From NCBI GenBank assembly GCA_903930805.1, contig CAIYZZ010000289.1:1-6421 (forward strand): 6,421 nt of DNA, given 5' to 3'. Both the position numbers and the translations under genes were made by a program. The notes under the pieces are model-generated. The model was not told the DNA's origin, searched no databases, and worked only from the letters and a program-made list of their open reading frames with translations. This stretch comes from an uncultured Rhodocyclaceae bacterium. Its GTDB lineage: Bacteria; Pseudomonadota; Gammaproteobacteria; Burkholderiales; Rhodocyclaceae. Below are positions 1-6,421 of this stretch, one piece after another. Each line of letters begins with the position of its first letter. The first letter of the stretch is position 1.

Positions 1-936
1 ACCCAATTACGCGAAACTGAATTCGAAACCCAGATTTCCACGATGGTGTTCAAACATGCCGACGAGGGCGTGATGATCACCGACATCGAAGGGACCATCC
101 TGGTCGTCAACCCTGCTTTCTGCCGGATCACCGGCTACAGTGCACAAGATGTGGTCGGCCAGACCCCCCGTATTCTCAGTTCCGGCAAGCAGGATGCCGC
201 CTTTTATGCCGATTTCTGGCAGGCGCTGCGCGAGAACGGCAGCTGGCAGGGAGAAATATACAACCGGAGAAAGAACGGCGATATCTATCCCGAGTGGCTG
301 ACGGTGAGCGCTGCCCGCGCCGCCGATGGCAGCATCCTCAGCTACATTGCGGTGTTTACCGACTTGTCGCGCCTGTTGCAGGCAGAAAAGCGCCTGTCCT
401 ATCTAGCGCATCACGACTCCCTGACCGGCCTGCCCAATCGTCTGCTGTTTCAGGATCGCCTGGCGCAGACGCTGGCGCAGGCAAAACGCTCCGGCATTCA
501 GTTCGCCCTGATCTTCATCGATCTCGACAAGTTCAAGCCGATCAATGACACGCTCGGCCACGCCGTTGGCGATCGCGTGCTGCAGGAAGCCGCCAATCGC
601 CTATCTGGTTCTGTGCGGGAATGCGACACGGTAGCGCGTTTGGGCGGTGACGAATTCGTCATTCTCGCGCCGGGGCTGGTCGGGGATACGGACATTGGCG
701 GGTTGTGCAACAAGATGATCGATGTACTGCGCCAGCCGATCCGGATACATGAAAATGACGTCTTCATTGGCGGCAGCTTCGGCTGTGCCGAGTATCCAAA
801 CCATGGCGATGATGAAGTGGTGCTTCTCAAATGTGCCGACGCGGCGATGTATCAGGCCAAGGCAGCGGGTGGCAACAGCTATGCAATTTACCAGGGCAGC
901 GCCATGCCTGTTTCCACGCCGGGGGGGGCCTCATGA
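1..936 (+). CDS. PAS-GGDEF diguanylate cyclase, 5' end outside the window
   Basis: Makes the second messenger cyclic di-GMP from two GTP; the visible part is cytoplasmic. The frame is open from base 1 with no stop, and the ATG at 43 lies inside the helix leading into the PAS domain, so the true start is upstream. Numbering codons from base 1, a PAS domain spans about residues 15-125 (ADEGVMITD, NPAFCRITGYS) and the GGDEF domain about 130-300. The catalytic features are intact: DSLTGLPNR at 139, FIDLDKFKPIND with metal-binding Asp174, and GGDEF at 215-219 (bases 643-657). An RxxD inhibitory site (RECD, 206-209) sits exactly five residues before GGDEF, so product feedback is expected. There is no EAL or HD-GYP domain after it; the protein ends 11 residues past a short tail. 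The TGA stop overlaps the next ATG. The missing N-terminus may hold a sensor or membrane region. Domain calls are firm; the input signal is unknown. Confidence 0.95.
   Translation, partial: TQLRETEFETQISTMVFKHADEGVMITDIEGTILVVNPAFCRITGYSAQDVVGQTPRILSSGKQDAAFYADFWQALRENGSWQGEIYNRRKNGDIYPEWLTVSAARAADGSILSYIAVFTDLSRLLQAEKRLSYLAHHDSLTGLPNRLLFQDRLAQTLAQAKRSGIQFALIFIDLDKFKPINDTLGHAVGDRVLQEAANRLSGSVRECDTVARLGGDEFVILAPGLVGDTDIGGLCNKMIDVLRQPIRIHENDVFIGGSFGCAEYPNHGDDEVVLLKCADAAMYQAKAAGGNSYAIYQGSAMPVSTPGGAS
921..928 (+). repeat. G8 homopolymer at the gene 1/gene 2 junction
   Basis: Eight consecutive G lie in the last codons of the diguanylate cyclase, four bases before the ATG of the next gene. In the cyclase frame bases 921-927 read G GGG GGG, which fits the X XXY YYZ pattern of a -1 slippery heptamer. 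The run may also serve as the ribosome binding site of gene 2 by pairing, with one G-U wobble, to the CCUCC of 16S rRNA; no other Shine-Dalgarno sequence is evident there. The run itself is seen directly; both roles are inferred. Homopolymers are also common places for sequencing error. Confidence 0.85.
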
Positions 937-1793
937 ACCCATTGGTGAAGCATTTTACGAGCCGGCTTGTGCTCGGCTTCCTGCTGGGCGGGCTCAGCGG
1001 CAGCCTACCCGCTTTTGCACAGCAAGCGGTGCAAAAGCCCCTGGAGTTTGGCATCGTGCCGCAACAGTCGGCGACCCGGTTGGCGGAGGATTGGGGGCCT
1101 TTATTGACAGAAGTCAGCAAGCGCTCCGGCGTTGCGCTGGTCTTTCGCACCGCCCCCAACATTCCGGGATTTGAAGAGCGCCTCGGCAAGGGTGACTACG
1201 ATCTGGCCTACATGAATCCCTATCACTACGTGGTCTTCCACAAGGCATCCGGCTACCAAGCCTTTGCCAAGGAGCAGGATCGCAAGATCAAGGGCATTCT
1301 TGTGGTGAAAAAAGACAGTTCCTACCGGAAGCCTGCCGACCTGGCCGGCAAGACGGTCGTGTTCCCGGCCCCGGCGGCATTTGCCGCCAGCATTCTGCCG
1401 CAGGCCGAGTTCGGTCGTTTGAACATTGCCATCGAAGCCAAGTTTGTCTCCTCCCACGATTCCGTCTATCGTGCCGTCGCTTCGGGTCTGCAAGAAGCCG
1501 GTGGAGGCATTCAGCGCACCTTCGAGGCAACTCCATCGGAGGTTCGCGATGCCCTGCGTGTGCTGTCCGAAACACCGGCCTATACGCCACATGCCTTTGC
1601 CGCACATCCGCGGGTGCCGCCGGAAATCCTCGCCAGGGTGCTCGCCGCCATGGCGTCCCTGTCCGCCGACGAAGCCGGGCAACGCCTCTTGGCACCGCTG
1701 GCCTTCAAGGGCATCACCACCGCTCAGGACAAGGAATGGAACGACATCCGGGCGCTCGACATCAATCTTCTCGAGCGCTACGGCCGCCAATGA
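933..1793 (+). CDS. PhnD-family periplasmic substrate-binding protein
   Basis: A 286-residue secreted binding protein of the phosphate/phosphite/phosphonate (PhnD-like, type 2 periplasmic binding) family. The start at 933 was chosen because it directly precedes a clean signal peptide: Lys6/Arg11, a hydrophobic core at 12-23 and a likely cut after AFA at 27-29. The frame is open further upstream to 831, but that stretch is the cyclase gene in another frame. Family landmarks: LEFGIVPQQS (37-46), GDYDLAYMNPYHYV (87-100), DLAGKTVVFPAP (136-147), SSHDSVYRAVASG (173-185) and the C-terminal RALDINLLERYG. The STSG-type loop that grips phosphonate in PhnD is replaced by AAFAAS (148-153), and the usual GevDaG aspartate region reads GLQEAGGG. 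There is no cysteine, so a thiol-based As(III) site like that of AioX is excluded. No transporter genes lie beside it, and it sits between a cyclase and kinases, so ligand sensing is more likely than uptake. The ligand is unknown. Confidence 0.9.
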   Translation: MNPLVKHFTSRLVLGFLLGGLSGSLPAFAQQAVQKPLEFGIVPQQSATRLAEDWGPLLTEVSKRSGVALVFRTAPNIPGFEERLGKGDYDLAYMNPYHYVVFHKASGYQAFAKEQDRKIKGILVVKKDSSYRKPADLAGKTVVFPAPAAFAASILPQAEFGRLNIAIEAKFVSSHDSVYRAVASGLQEAGGGIQRTFEATPSEVRDALRVLSETPAYTPHAFAAHPRVPPEILARVLAAMASLSADEAGQRLLAPLAFKGITTAQDKEWNDIRALDINLLERYGRQ

Positions 1794-1801
1794 TCACGCT
1801 C

Positions 1802-1820
1802 GCGGCGGCAAAGACGCCGT
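1802..1820 (+). other. Small hairpin just before the kinase start codon
   Basis: In the 32-base gap between genes 2 and 3, CGGCG (1803-1807) and CGCCG (1815-1819) are perfect inverted repeats around a 7-base loop, extendable by a G-U pair at 1802/1820. No T-run follows, so it is not an intrinsic terminator. It occupies the place where a ribosome binding site would lie, with the only purine-rich stretch (AAAGA) in the loop, so it could lower or tune translation of gene 3. In GC-rich DNA a 5-bp stem can arise by chance. Confidence 0.3.
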
Positions 1821-1825
1821 AGATC

Positions 1826-4084
1826 ATGCGCTTTCGAACTAAAACCATTCTTGGCGTGGCGGTAATCGAACTGGTGCTGCTGGCCGTTCTGGTCGGCAGT
1901 GCTCTTTCGATCCTGCGTGATTCCAACGAAACCGAGCTCATGCGGCGAGTGCAATTGGGCGGCAAACTGCTCGCCGTCGCGGCCAAAGACGCGGTGATAT
2001 CGCAGGATCTGGCCACACTGGACAGCCTGGTCACTGAAGCGATGGCTTCCGGACAGATCGACTATGTGTGCATCCTCGATGCCGGCGGCGCAGCGCTATC
2101 GCAGCGCGGTGATGCGAAGCTCCTGTCGCGCCCCTTCAACCCGGACACCCACATCGATCAGGTCACCGATGGCATCTTTGACTGGTCGGCGCCCGTGCTC
2201 GCAGGCGGCATCCTGCATGGCGAGGTACGGCTGGGAATCTCCATCGATCCATTGAATGTCCTGCTTGCCTCCGCACGGCGCTGGGCGGCCGGCATTGCCG
2301 TGCTGGAAATGCTGCTCGTCGCCGTGTTCTCATGGTTGCTCGGCAGTTATCTCGCGCGCCAGCTGGTGGCCCTGCGCAAGGCCAGCGACCGCTTTGTCAC
2401 CGGCGATTTCGGGCACCGTGTGCCGGTGCAGGGCAACGACGAACTGGCCGAAACGGCGCGGGCCTTCAATCGCCTGGCCGAGCAGTTGTCAGAAAGCAAT
2501 GACCTCGTCCGCGCAGAAAACTTCAAGCGCCTCGAGGCGCAACAGGACGCCGAAAAATCCGCCAACCTGTTGCGCGAGTCAGTCAGCAGCATCGCGCAGG
2601 GCTTCACCATCTATGACGAACAGGATCGCCTGGTGCATTGCAACGAGGCCTACCTGCGCTTTTACGAAGCCAGCCGCGACCTCATCGTACCGGGCAGCAC
2701 CTTCGAAGAAATCGTGCGCCGGGGTGCCGAGCGCGGCCAATACAGCGAGGCCATCGGGAATATCGATGCCTGGGTCATGCAGCGCGTGGCACAGCACCAG
2801 AACGCCAACGGCGAGGTCATCGAACAGAGGCTTGCCGATGGCCGCTGGCTGCTGATCGTCGAGTACCGCACACCCAGTGGCTACATTGTTGGCAATCGCA
2901 TCGACATCACCGAGCGGCGCGCGGCAGAAGCGGCAGTCCGCGATCGCAACGAACAACTCGATGCCATCTTCGCGTTGAGCCCCGACGGCTTCCTGTCTTT
3001 CGATGCGGATCACCGCATCAAATATGTCAGCCCGGCGTTCACGCGCATGACCGGGTTGCTTGAAAGCGACATGCTCGGCATCGATGAAGCCGACTTTTCC
3101 TCGCGTCTGGCCAACGCCTGCCTGCCTGCGGCACGCTTTTCCGGCATTGCCGCACTGCGCATGACAAGTAAAGTCGGCGCTGACGGGACGGCGCACGAGC
3201 GTCGTCAGACAATTGAACTGGCGGACGCCGGCAAGCGCGTGCTGCAAGTCGGTCTGCGTTTGTCAAACGCCGAAACCGTCTCGCAGATTCTCTACTTCCG
3301 TGACATTACTCATGAAACCGAAGTTGACCGCCTGAAAAGCGAGTTCCTCTCCCATGCCGCGCACGAGCTGCGCACGCCGATGGCCAGCATCTACGGTTTC
3401 ACGGAACTGCTGATGACACAGGAGTTTGACGAAGCCGACCGCGCAGATTTCCTCGCCACGATCTACCGGCAATCCAGCCTGATGATATCGATCATCAACG
3501 AACTGCTAGACCTGGCCCGCATCGAGGCCCGACGCGGCAAAGATTTCACCATTACCGCCGTCGACGTCCACGAACTGCTGCATGAAATCATCGCCGGTTT
3601 CAAGACGCCGGACGGGCGTCCATCGCCGACTAAACCGCCCGCCGATGGTCAGTTCCAGGTGCGTGCCGACCGCAAGAAGCTGACTCAGGCCATCAGCAAC
3701 GTGATCTCCAATGCCTACAAATACTCGCCGGGCGGTGGCGCGGTGGACATCAAACTGGTTAAGCCGCCTGATGACGGAGATGTGCCGCCGCGCATCGGCA
3801 TCCGCATTGCCGACCACGGCATTGGCATGACGCCGGAACAACTCGCGCACGTTTGCGAACGCTTTTACCGTGCCGATACGTCCGGCAAGATTCCCGGCAC
3901 CGGCCTGGGCATGAGCATCGTCAAGGAAATCGTTGAACTTCACGGTGGCGAACTGGAGCTTGCCAGCAAAGCCGGCGCTGGCACTATGGTAACGCTCTGG
4001 CTGCCGTGGGCCGAAATCCGAACCGATTCAATTCAACCCCGCAGCTTGCATCCCGCAGCCACCCATCAAGAGAAGTCCTCATGA
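1826..4084 (+). CDS. Membrane sensor histidine kinase (HAMP-PAS-PAS-HisKA-HATPase_c)
   Basis: A 752-residue inner-membrane kinase that should autophosphorylate a histidine and pass the phosphate to a response regulator. An in-frame TAG at 1820 fixes the start: ATG 1826 is the first usable codon and precedes the first membrane helix, although no good Shine-Dalgarno is seen. Order: TM1 (about 8-30), a periplasmic domain of about 120 residues (31-150, Cache/PDC-like in size but not clearly assigned), TM2 (153-174), HAMP (175-227, with GDF and [12 protein letters not shown]), a short coiled coil, PAS1 (about 250-365, ending DITERR), PAS2 (373-496), HisKA (502-570) with phospho-acceptor His513 in HELRTP, and HATPase_c (about 615-730). 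The ATP site is complete: N-box Asn629 in SNAYKYSP, G1 DHGIGM from Asp663, FYRAD, and G2 GTGLGM from 691. There is no receiver domain, so this is a classical rather than hybrid kinase and its partner is not in view. It starts 32 bases after the binding protein, making it the best candidate receptor for that protein. Its stop overlaps the next start. Confidence 0.95.
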   Translation: MRFRTKTILGVAVIELVLLAVLVGSALSILRDSNETELMRRVQLGGKLLAVAAKDAVISQDLATLDSLVTEAMASGQIDYVCILDAGGAALSQRGDAKLLSRPFNPDTHIDQVTDGIFDWSAPVLAGGILHGEVRLGISIDPLNVLLASARRWAAGIAVLEMLLVAVFSWLLGSYLARQLVALRKASDRFVTGDFGHRVPVQGNDELAETARAFNRLAEQLSESNDLVRAENFKRLEAQQDAEKSANLLRESVSSIAQGFTIYDEQDRLVHCNEAYLRFYEASRDLIVPGSTFEEIVRRGAERGQYSEAIGNIDAWVMQRVAQHQNANGEVIEQRLADGRWLLIVEYRTPSGYIVGNRIDITERRAAEAAVRDRNEQLDAIFALSPDGFLSFDADHRIKYVSPAFTRMTGLLESDMLGIDEADFSSRLANACLPAARFSGIAALRMTSKVGADGTAHERRQTIELADAGKRVLQVGLRLSNAETVSQILYFRDITHETEVDRLKSEFLSHAAHELRTPMASIYGFTELLMTQEFDEADRADFLATIYRQSSLMISIINELLDLARIEARRGKDFTITAVDVHELLHEIIAGFKTPDGRPSPTKPPADGQFQVRADRKKLTQAISNVISNAYKYSPGGGAVDIKLVKPPDDGDVPPRIGIRIADHGIGMTPEQLAHVCERFYRADTSGKIPGTGLGMSIVKEIVELHGGELELASKAGAGTMVTLWLPWAEIRTDSIQPRSLHPAATHQEKSS
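4068..4084 (+). promoter_or_regulatory. Weak ribosome binding site and ATGA coupling for gene 4
   Basis: A purine-rich stretch AAGAGAAG (4068-4075) lies five bases before ATG 4081, and the ATG shares ATGA with the stop of gene 3. This supports the chosen start of gene 4 and suggests translational coupling (termination then reinitiation), which would keep the two kinases at related levels. The match to the anti-Shine-Dalgarno sequence is only partial. Confidence 0.5.
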
Positions 4085-6421
4085 CCATCACACAACGCTT
4101 CAATTCATTGCTGTTTGGCGCATTCTTCTCTCTCGTCTGCCTGGCAGGGCTGTTCATCTTCGAGATGGGGCGGGTGTACGACTCGGTCAACTACAGCAAC
4201 GCCAACATTGTTCCTTCGATCATGGTGCTGGATGACGCGACCCGCAATTTTGGGCGGCTGCGCGTGCGCCTATATCGTCATCTACTGAACACGGATCCGA
4301 CCAAACGACGGGAGGTCGAGAACTCGATCATCGAAGTAAAAGCGCATCTGCAGAAGAATCTCGAGGACTACATGCCCCTGCTGACGGATGCAAAGGACAA
4401 GGACATGCTGGCAACCGAGAGCGTCGCGCTGAGCGAGTACTCGGCTCACATCGATACCATTCTGGCGGCCTCCAACAGCAACCGGGACAAGGAAGCTCTG
4501 GATCTGATCAATCATTCCATGCCCACTGCCGAAAAGTTGAATGAGGCGCTCGACGCCCATATGGAATACAACAAGGAACTGGGCCGGCAAACCGCCGCCT
4601 CCGGCCTATCGATCAAGAACAATGCCGTTTGGAGCTTGTTGCTGGTAGGCGGCGCGTTGGTCGTCGTTGTATTCGGTCTTGGTTACCTGATCACGCGCGG
4701 CTTGTCGCGGGCGATGGTGCAGAGTTCAGCGGTGGCCGGCAGGATTGCGAAGGGCGACCTCTCGTCGGCCATCACCGTGCAAGGCGACGACGAGACTGCC
4801 GACATGCTCAAATCCCTGCAGACCATGCAAGACAGTCTGTCGCAGATCGTCGACGAGATCCGCAATATGGTTGAGGCAGCGGCCGTGAGAGGCGATTTCA
4901 GCATCAAGCTGAACCTGAATGGCAAAGACGGTTACATCAGGGACCTGTCCGAGCTGCTCAACCAGCTCTCTGCTATTACCGAAGCCGGCCTTACTGATTC
5001 GGTGCGCATGGCCAACGCGATCGCCCAGGGCGATCTGACGCAGACCATTGCCGCCGACTACCCAGGATCATTCGGCAAGATGGCATCCGCATTGGTCTCG
5101 TTGCGGCAGGTAAGCATCGAACTGGAGAACCAGCGCTGGGCCAAGGCGCAACTGGCGGATATTCTGAGCGCCGTTCAGCCCGCCGAGACGCTGGAGAGCT
5201 TCAGCGAAAAAGCCCTGGCGTCGCTGTGTCCGGCGGTGGGCGCCGTGCAGGGTCTGTTGTACGTCGACATCGATAGCAGCCTCGTGCTGCACCCGGTGGG
5301 CGGCTACGGTCGCCTACCGGACGGGCTGGCCTACGCGATTGGCGAGAGCCTGGTTGGGCAGTGCGCACACGATATGAAGCCGCTGGTGCTCAACGACCCG
5401 ACCGGCAGCGTGCTGCGCCTGCGCTCGGGTCTCGTCGATGGTCCGCCGCGTCAAGTCGAACTGCTGCCACTGGTGCAGCGTAACGCGGCGATCGGCATCG
5501 TCGAGCTGGCCATGCTGGCAGTACCCGATGCACGCCGCCGGCTGCTTCTCGATGAATTGCCTGGCGCGCTCGCCCCCCGGCTGGAAGTGCTGCGGCGCAA
5601 CCTGCGTACCGAGCGCCTGGCCGAAGAAATCCGCGCACAGGCTGAAGAACTCGAGGCGCAGAAAGAAGAACTACTGAAGAGCGATGCTTCATTGCGGCAG
5701 ACCAATTCCTTGATGGACCAGATCATGGCCGCCGCCTCCGAGATCGCCATTGTCAGCACCGATCGCGCCGGGCGCATTACCCTGTTCAACAGCGGTGCCG
5801 AAAACCTGTTCGGCTGGCGAGCGAAGGAGGTAGTCGAGTACGAAAATTTCACCCGCTTTCATCTTGCCGATGAAGTCGAAACCGTTGCCAATCAGGCGAA
5901 CCGTGACGTTGAAGGATTCTCGGCAATCATCGCCGGCGCCGAAAGAAAAGGGGCGGAACATCGCGAATGGACCTTCGTGCGCAAGGACGGTTCGCAATTC
6001 ACCGGTCTGTTGCTGACGACCCCGACAGTCTCGGCGACCCGCACCACCACGGGCTACCTGTGTATCGTGCAGGACATCACCCTGCGTCACACGCTAGAAA
6101 ATGAGATGAAGCGCGCGCGCGAATTGGCCGAGGAAGCCTCGCGCATGAAGTCCGACTTCCTTGCCAACATGAGCCACGAAATCCGCACGCCGATGAACGG
6201 TATCATCGGCATGACGCATCTGGTGCTGAATACCGAGATGACGATGCGCCAGCGCGATTACGTCAAGAAGATTCAGCTATCCGGCCAGCACCTGCTGCGC
6301 ATCATCAATGACATTCTCGACATTTCGAAGATAGAGGCCGGCAAGCTGGCCATCGAGCACACCGACTTCGAGCTCGAGGCTGCGCTGTCCAGCGTGGTAA
6401 ACCTGATCGCCGAAAAAGCCG
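4081..6421 (+). CDS. Large sensor histidine kinase (4HB-HAMPx3-GAF-PAS-HisKA), 3' end outside the window
   Basis: 780 codons are visible with no stop. Start ATG 4081 overlaps the stop of gene 3 and directly precedes TM1 (residues 9-27). A helical periplasmic domain follows (about 28-180, like the four-helix-bundle sensor of chemoreceptors), then TM2 (182-204). Next come three HAMP-like modules marked by GDL, GDF and GDL at 225, 271 and 317, exactly 46 residues apart. The first lacks the usual HAMP proline after the membrane (GLSRAMVQ). A GAF domain (about 358-508, with GESLVGQCA and a P-L-V-L-ND strand) leads through a charged coiled coil (508-545, [12 protein letters not shown]) to a PAS domain (about 546-668, ending VQDITLRH). 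HisKA begins near 685, with phospho-acceptor His699 in [16 protein letters not shown] (bases 6175-6177) and the second helix [16 protein letters not shown]. The ATPase domain lies beyond the edge. The [15 protein letters not shown] signature is typical of hybrid kinases, so C-terminal receiver and Hpt domains are likely but not seen. The signal is unknown. Confidence 0.94.
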   Translation, partial: MTITQRFNSLLFGAFFSLVCLAGLFIFEMGRVYDSVNYSNANIVPSIMVLDDATRNFGRLRVRLYRHLLNTDPTKRREVENSIIEVKAHLQKNLEDYMPLLTDAKDKDMLATESVALSEYSAHIDTILAASNSNRDKEALDLINHSMPTAEKLNEALDAHMEYNKELGRQTAASGLSIKNNAVWSLLLVGGALVVVVFGLGYLITRGLSRAMVQSSAVAGRIAKGDLSSAITVQGDDETADMLKSLQTMQDSLSQIVDEIRNMVEAAAVRGDFSIKLNLNGKDGYIRDLSELLNQLSAITEAGLTDSVRMANAIAQGDLTQTIAADYPGSFGKMASALVSLRQVSIELENQRWAKAQLADILSAVQPAETLESFSEKALASLCPAVGAVQGLLYVDIDSSLVLHPVGGYGRLPDGLAYAIGESLVGQCAHDMKPLVLNDPTGSVLRLRSGLVDGPPRQVELLPLVQRNAAIGIVELAMLAVPDARRRLLLDELPGALAPRLEVLRRNLRTERLAEEIRAQAEELEAQKEELLKSDASLRQTNSLMDQIMAAASEIAIVSTDRAGRITLFNSGAENLFGWRAKEVVEYENFTRFHLADEVETVANQANRDVEGFSAIIAGAERKGAEHREWTFVRKDGSQFTGLLLTTPTVSATRTTTGYLCIVQDITLRHTLENEMKRARELAEEASRMKSDFLANMSHEIRTPMNGIIGMTHLVLNTEMTMRQRDYVKKIQLSGQHLLRIINDILDISKIEAGKLAIEHTDFELEAALSSVVNLIAEKA

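Noticed and set aside
43..45. ATG at 43 as the start of the diguanylate cyclase
   Set aside because: The frame is open back to base 1, and the preceding codons continue a helix typical of a PAS leader; the gene is better read as cut by the window edge.
831..932. Possible 34-residue N-terminal extension of the binding protein from an ATG at 831
   Set aside because: This stretch is the end of the GGDEF domain read in another frame, and the extension would bury the signal peptide. ATG 933 fits signal peptide and overlap. The open frame matters only for the frameshift idea.
1101..1790. 229-codon open frame on the minus strand inside the binding-protein gene
   Set aside because: It lies wholly opposite a gene with clear family motifs and signal peptide; its translation shows no recognisable domain, and long antisense frames are expected in GC-rich DNA.
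1802..1820. Transcription terminator between genes 2 and 3
   Set aside because: The stem is only 5 bp and is not followed by a T-run; the 32-base gap and operon layout argue for read-through.
2579..3247. 222-codon minus-strand open frame opposite the PAS region of the first kinase
   Set aside because: No domain is recognisable, and the plus strand encodes well-formed PAS domains throughout.
5438..5852. Overlapping open frames on both strands within the GAF/PAS region of the second kinase
   Set aside because: They are shadows of the long plus-strand frame from 4081, whose domains continue uninterrupted through this region.
6111..6121. Alternating GC run in the second kinase
   Set aside because: It simply encodes the Lys-Arg-Ala-Arg linker before HisKA; too short and in frame to be a notable repeat.

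Overview
The window is a fragment of a signal-transduction locus. Four genes lie head to tail on the + strand and almost no base is left uncoded. The sequence is moderately GC-rich with GC-rich third codon positions. The gene style (PAS-GGDEF protein, PhnD-family binding protein, GAF/PAS histidine kinases) suggests a Gram-negative proteobacterium, most plausibly a betaproteobacterium (Rhodocyclales-like). That taxonomic guess rests on protein style only and is weak. No rRNA, tRNA, mobile element, CRISPR array or recognisable promoter is visible.

Layout: (1) 1-936, the 3' part of a PAS-GGDEF diguanylate cyclase gene that enters from the left with its reading frame open at base 1. (2) 933-1793, a secreted PhnD/phosphonate-family periplasmic binding protein whose ATG overlaps the stop of gene 1 (ATGA). 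The junction carries a run of eight G. (3) 1826-4084, a complete membrane histidine kinase with two membrane segments, HAMP, two PAS domains, HisKA and HATPase_c, separated from gene 2 by only 32 bases. (4) 4081-6421, a second and larger histidine kinase starting again in an ATGA overlap. It has a four-helix-bundle periplasmic sensor, three HAMP-like modules, GAF, coiled coil, PAS and HisKA, and runs off the right edge before its ATPase domain.

The two 4-base overlaps and the short gap indicate one transcription unit with translational coupling. My working model is a sensory operon. The PhnD-like protein has no permease or ATPase partner in the window. It would bind a ligand in the periplasm and present it to the periplasmic domain of one of the kinases, as known for AioX/AioS (arsenite) and TorT/TorS (TMAO). 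The output would be split between a phosphorelay (no receiver domain is visible in the window; one could follow in gene 4 or downstream) and cyclic di-GMP made by gene 1. The binding protein lacks the serine/threonine-rich phosphate-gripping loop of true PhnD, so its ligand is probably not an ordinary phosphonate. The most unusual DNA-level feature is the G8 tract at the gene 1/gene 2 junction, which forms a correctly phased -1 slippery heptamer and could join the two proteins in frame.
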